64,000 nucleotides of DNA from Streptomyces sp. CB01635 (GTDB taxonomy: Bacteria > Actinomycetota > Actinomycetes > Streptomycetales > Streptomycetaceae). Below, piece by piece: positions 61,624-64,000 of this stretch. Location: the NCBI RefSeq assembly GCF_002803065.1, contig NZ_NNBL01000004.1, positions 469,909 through 533,908 on the forward strand, in the 5' to 3' direction. Made by a program: the position numbers and the translations under genes. Each line of letters begins with the position of its first letter. Position 1 is the stretch's first letter. The notes beneath the pieces are model-generated. The model was not told the origin of the DNA. It saw only the letters and a program-made list of their open reading frames with translations, and did not search any database.

Positions 61624-61784
61624 ACAAGCTGTCGCCGCGATCGCATCGAAACGGGCATCCCACCCCAGCCCGGGCTCAGGACCCCCAACCGATTTGATCC
61701 GGAGCCCCACGCCGCCGGTAACCTGAAGCATTCGCATTCGCTCTGAAGCAGCAGCTTCGTCGTCGTCGTAATGAAGAGAGCACC

Positions 61785-63167
61785 GTGGCCGCCGACAAGA
61801 TCGACACCATCGTCAGCCTCAGCAAGCGCCGTGGCTTCGTCTACCCGTGCAGCGAGATCTACGGCGGCCAGCGCGCCGCCTGGGACTACGGGCCGCTGGG
61901 CGTCGAGCTGAAGGAAAACCTCAAGCGCCAGTGGTGGCGCTACATGGTCACCTCGCGCGAGGACGTCGTCGGTATCGACTCGTCCGTGATCCTGGCGACC
62001 GAGGTCTGGCAGGCCTCCGGCCACGTCGCCACGTTCACCGACCCGCTCACCGAGTGCACCTCCTGCCACAAGCGGTACCGCGCGGACCACCTGGAGGAGG
62101 CGTACGAGGCCAAGCACGGCAAGCTGCCGGAGAACGGCCTCACCGACCTCAACTGCCCCAACTGCGGCAACAAGGGCACCTTCACCGAGCCCAAGCAGTT
62201 CTCGGGCCTGCTCTCCACGCACCTCGGCCCCACGCAGGACAGCGGCTCCATCGCCTACCTGCGCCCCGAGACCGCCCAGGGCATCTTCACCAACTTCGCC
62301 AGCGTCCAGCAGACCTCTCGCCGCAAGCCGCCGTTCGGCATCGCCCAGATGGGCAAGAGCTTCCGCAACGAGATCACGCCCGGCAACTTCATCTTCCGCA
62401 CCCGCGAGTTCGAGCAGATGGAGATGGAATTCTTCGTCAAGCCGGGCGAGGACGAGAAGTGGCAGGAGTACTGGATGGAGCAGCGCTGGAACTGGTACAC
62501 CGGCCTCGGCATGCGCGAGGAGAACATGCGCTGGTTCGAGCACCCGGCGGAGAAGCTCTCCCACTACTCCAAGCGCACCGCTGACATCGAGTACCGCTTC
62601 CGCTTCGGCGGCAACGAGTGGGGCGAGCTCGAGGGCGTCGCCAACCGCACGGACTACGACCTCTCCGCGCACTCCAAGGCCTCCGGCCAGGACCTCTCCT
62701 ACTTCGACCAGGAAGCCGGCGAGCGCTACACCCCGTACGTCATCGAGCCCGCCGCCGGTGTCGGCCGCTCCATGCTCGCCTTCATGCTCGACGCCTACGT
62801 CGAGGACGAGGCGCCCAACGCCAAGGGCAAGATGGAGAAGCGCACCGTCATGCGCTTCGACCACCGCCTCGCCCCGGTGAAGGTCGCGGTCCTCCCGCTC
62901 TCCCGCAACCCGGAGCTGTCCCCGAAGGCCAAGGGACTCGCCACCGCGCTGCGCCAGAACTGGAACATCGACTTCGACGACGCGGGCGCCATCGGCCGCC
63001 GCTACCGCCGCCAGGACGAGATCGGTACGCCGTACTGCGTCACCGTCGACTTCGACACCCTCGACGACAACGCCGTCACGGTCCGCGAGCGCGACACCAT
63101 GAAGCAGGAGCGTGTCTCCCTCGACCAGATCGAGGGCTACCTGGCGACGCGCCTCGTCGGCTGCTGA
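61785..63167 (+). CDS. glyS: Glycine-tRNA ligase (dimeric type)
   Basis: 460 residues from GTG 61785. Class II synthetase with RGFVYPCSEIYGGQRAAWDY at the start, a zinc site (CTSCHKRYRADH and CPNCGNKGTF), motif 2 region FGIAQMGKSFRNEITPG with MEMEFF, and the anticodon domain near VAVLPLSRNPELSPKAKG. This is the single-chain alpha2 form used by actinobacteria. It is divergent from znuA, with the Zur sites between. Confidence 0.96.
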   Translation: MAADKIDTIVSLSKRRGFVYPCSEIYGGQRAAWDYGPLGVELKENLKRQWWRYMVTSREDVVGIDSSVILATEVWQASGHVATFTDPLTECTSCHKRYRADHLEEAYEAKHGKLPENGLTDLNCPNCGNKGTFTEPKQFSGLLSTHLGPTQDSGSIAYLRPETAQGIFTNFASVQQTSRRKPPFGIAQMGKSFRNEITPGNFIFRTREFEQMEMEFFVKPGEDEKWQEYWMEQRWNWYTGLGMREENMRWFEHPAEKLSHYSKRTADIEYRFRFGGNEWGELEGVANRTDYDLSAHSKASGQDLSYFDQEAGERYTPYVIEPAAGVGRSMLAFMLDAYVEDEAPNAKGKMEKRTVMRFDHRLAPVKVAVLPLSRNPELSPKAKGLATALRQNWNIDFDDAGAIGRRYRRQDEIGTPYCVTVDFDTLDDNAVTVRERDTMKQERVSLDQIEGYLATRLVGC

Positions 63168-63202
63168 ACCCAGGCCTGAACCCTCTAAGGGCCCCCGCCA
63201 CA

Positions 63203-63245
63203 GAAGCGGCCCAGGAGCGTGCACATCGCGCTCCTGGGCCGCTTC
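63203..63245 (+). terminator. Strong terminator after glyS
   Basis: GAAGCGGCCCAGGAGCG pairs perfectly, 17 of 17, with CGCTCCTGGGCCGCTTC across a nine-base loop, 36 bases past the stop. Confidence 0.9.
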
Positions 63246-63373
63246 CGTCGTTGCCGGGCGGCCGCGGACGTCGGCGAGACACACAACGCACCACAGAAAC
63301 CCCCCTGTTGATATTGCTCTTGCTGCACACTCCTTGCGGAAAGCGCGCCCACAGGGGCCGCGGAGGAGGCGTC

Positions 63374-63592
63374 ATGCTGCCGAACACCACCACGAGCAAG
63401 GTCAGCCGCTGGGACCAGCACGGCCGGGAGCACACGGTGCGGGTACAGCGCTCGGGCCCGCGCCGCACCATCAGATGCGACACCTGCGGCTGGCGAAAAC
63501 CGGCCCAGTTCCTGCCCTGGCTCAAGGCCGAGGAGCACCTCGCCCAGGAGCACCAGGCGACAGTGGACCCCTCGGCCCAGGGGCCTCAGTAG
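63374..63592 (+). CDS. Small protein with C2H2-like zinc motif
   Basis: 72 residues from ATG 63374, with GGAGGA at good spacing. The sequence is basic at first (SRWDQHGREHTVRVQRSG) and then holds CDTCGW and EEHLAQEH, which together could bind zinc. It resembles short hypothetical proteins of Streptomyces; no function is known. It sits between glyS and the rRNA promoter. Confidence 0.78.
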   Translation: MLPNTTTSKVSRWDQHGREHTVRVQRSGPRRTIRCDTCGWRKPAQFLPWLKAEEHLAQEHQATVDPSAQGPQ

Positions 63593-63598
63593 GCCGAA

Positions 63599-63627
63599 TT
63601 GACACAGGGCACGGAGATCTCTAGAGT
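63599..63627 (+). promoter_or_regulatory. Likely rRNA-operon promoter
   Basis: TTGACA (63599-63604), 17 bases, TAGAGT (63622-63627): a near-consensus housekeeping-sigma promoter. A further TAAAGT at 63793-63798 may be the -10 of a second promoter, but I see no good -35 for it. Confidence 0.75.
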
Positions 63628-64000
63628 CCTCCGAGTTGTCACCCGGCCAGTCGGCCCCGTGGCAGCACCTCCGCCGCTCAAGCGGCACCCAAACAAGCAG
63701 CACGATCTCCCACCGGGAGCGAATTCGGCACGCCCGAATTCAATTCACGGTGGACTCGGTGGCCCGATTAGGAGCCGCCGGGGGGAATCCGCTAAAGTCT
63801 GGGACGTCGGAACGGCCCAACAGCCGGGAAGGCAAACTCCCGCTGACTGGGAATCAGGCCCGAAAGGATCTGATAGAGTCGGAACCGCCGGAAAGGGAAA
63901 CGCGAAAGCCGAAAGGCCGGAGCGGAAACCTGAAAGGCACCGAGGAAATCGGACACGAAAGAGTCTGATAGAGTCGGAAACGCAAGACCGAAGGGAAACT
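63628..64000 (+). promoter_or_regulatory. Leader of a ribosomal RNA operon (16S gene beyond the window)
   Basis: From about 63800 the composition changes to purine- and A-rich sequence. CTGATAGAGTCGGAA occurs at 63869 and again at 63964, and GAAACGCGAAAG-type blocks lie between. The end, GGAAACGCAAGACCGAAGGG, is the sequence found shortly before Streptomyces 16S rRNA genes. No protein frame here is credible. Confidence 0.75.

Noticed and set aside
63636..63968. A 110-codon plus-strand frame near the right edge
   Set aside because: It covers the rRNA leader, whose conserved non-coding sequence explains it better.

Overview
The window is chromosomal DNA from a high-G+C actinomycete, almost certainly a Streptomyces. 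Codon third positions are nearly all G or C, and GTG starts and ATGA/GTGA overlaps are frequent. The gene order is the conserved Streptomyces core: comEC-holA-rpsT-lepA-hemW-hrcA-dnaJ-rsmE-rnz-phoH-ybeY-era-leuA-recO-uppS-zur-znuBCA-glyS. The window opens inside comEC. It closes in what looks like the promoter and leader of a ribosomal RNA operon, whose 16S gene must start just beyond the right edge.

Layout. 1-9 kb: end of comEC, a YceI-like protein, holA, a 12-copy 16-bp tandem repeat, rpsT, lepA and an acyl-CoA ligase. 9-17 kb: a frameshifted HAMP-type pseudogene, a SpoIIE-type phosphatase, hemW, a 164-bp MITE-like element, a DUF3097 gene, an MBL-fold hydrolase, then hrcA-dnaJ behind a CIRCE operator. 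17-25 kb: nitronate monooxygenase, rsmE, a VOC protein, a tricorn-type protease, HIT, RNase Z and an adenosine/adenine deaminase. 25-36 kb: an MFS transporter, a PfkB kinase, phoH-ybeY-CNNM, two XRE regulators, a cytidine-deaminase-like protein without zinc ligands, a GlnR-type amtB-glnK pair, and era. 36-48 kb: a SDR, an MFS/beta-glucosidase pair, an M4 protease with its emfourin-type inhibitor gene, leuA behind a Leu-rich leader peptide, a TerB protein, an MMPL transporter and a two-component system. 48-56 kb: a peptide-type ABC uptake operon with a fused permease/ATPase, a DapA-family lyase and a divergent FadR-type regulator. 56-64 kb: recO with a duplicated 5' end, uppS, the zinc-uptake operon with zur, glyS and the rrn leader.

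Most genes are housekeeping. Regulation can be read from several sites: CIRCE for the heat-shock genes, four 6-nt-spaced GlnR half-sites before amtB, two Zur-box-like 15-mers before znuA, and a leucine attenuator before leuA. The most unusual signal is a pair of loci, the 3' end of the acyl-CoA ligase gene and the 5' end of recO. At each, a gene end is duplicated (46 bp at 41/46 identity; 68 bp identical) around a spacer carrying the same 32-nt GC-rich hairpin sequence (30/32 match). One end of the hairpin sits the same distance from the duplicated gene sequence in both. A separate MITE-like element sits exactly on the stop codon of the DUF3097 gene. Together these suggest small elements that enter gene ends without breaking the genes.
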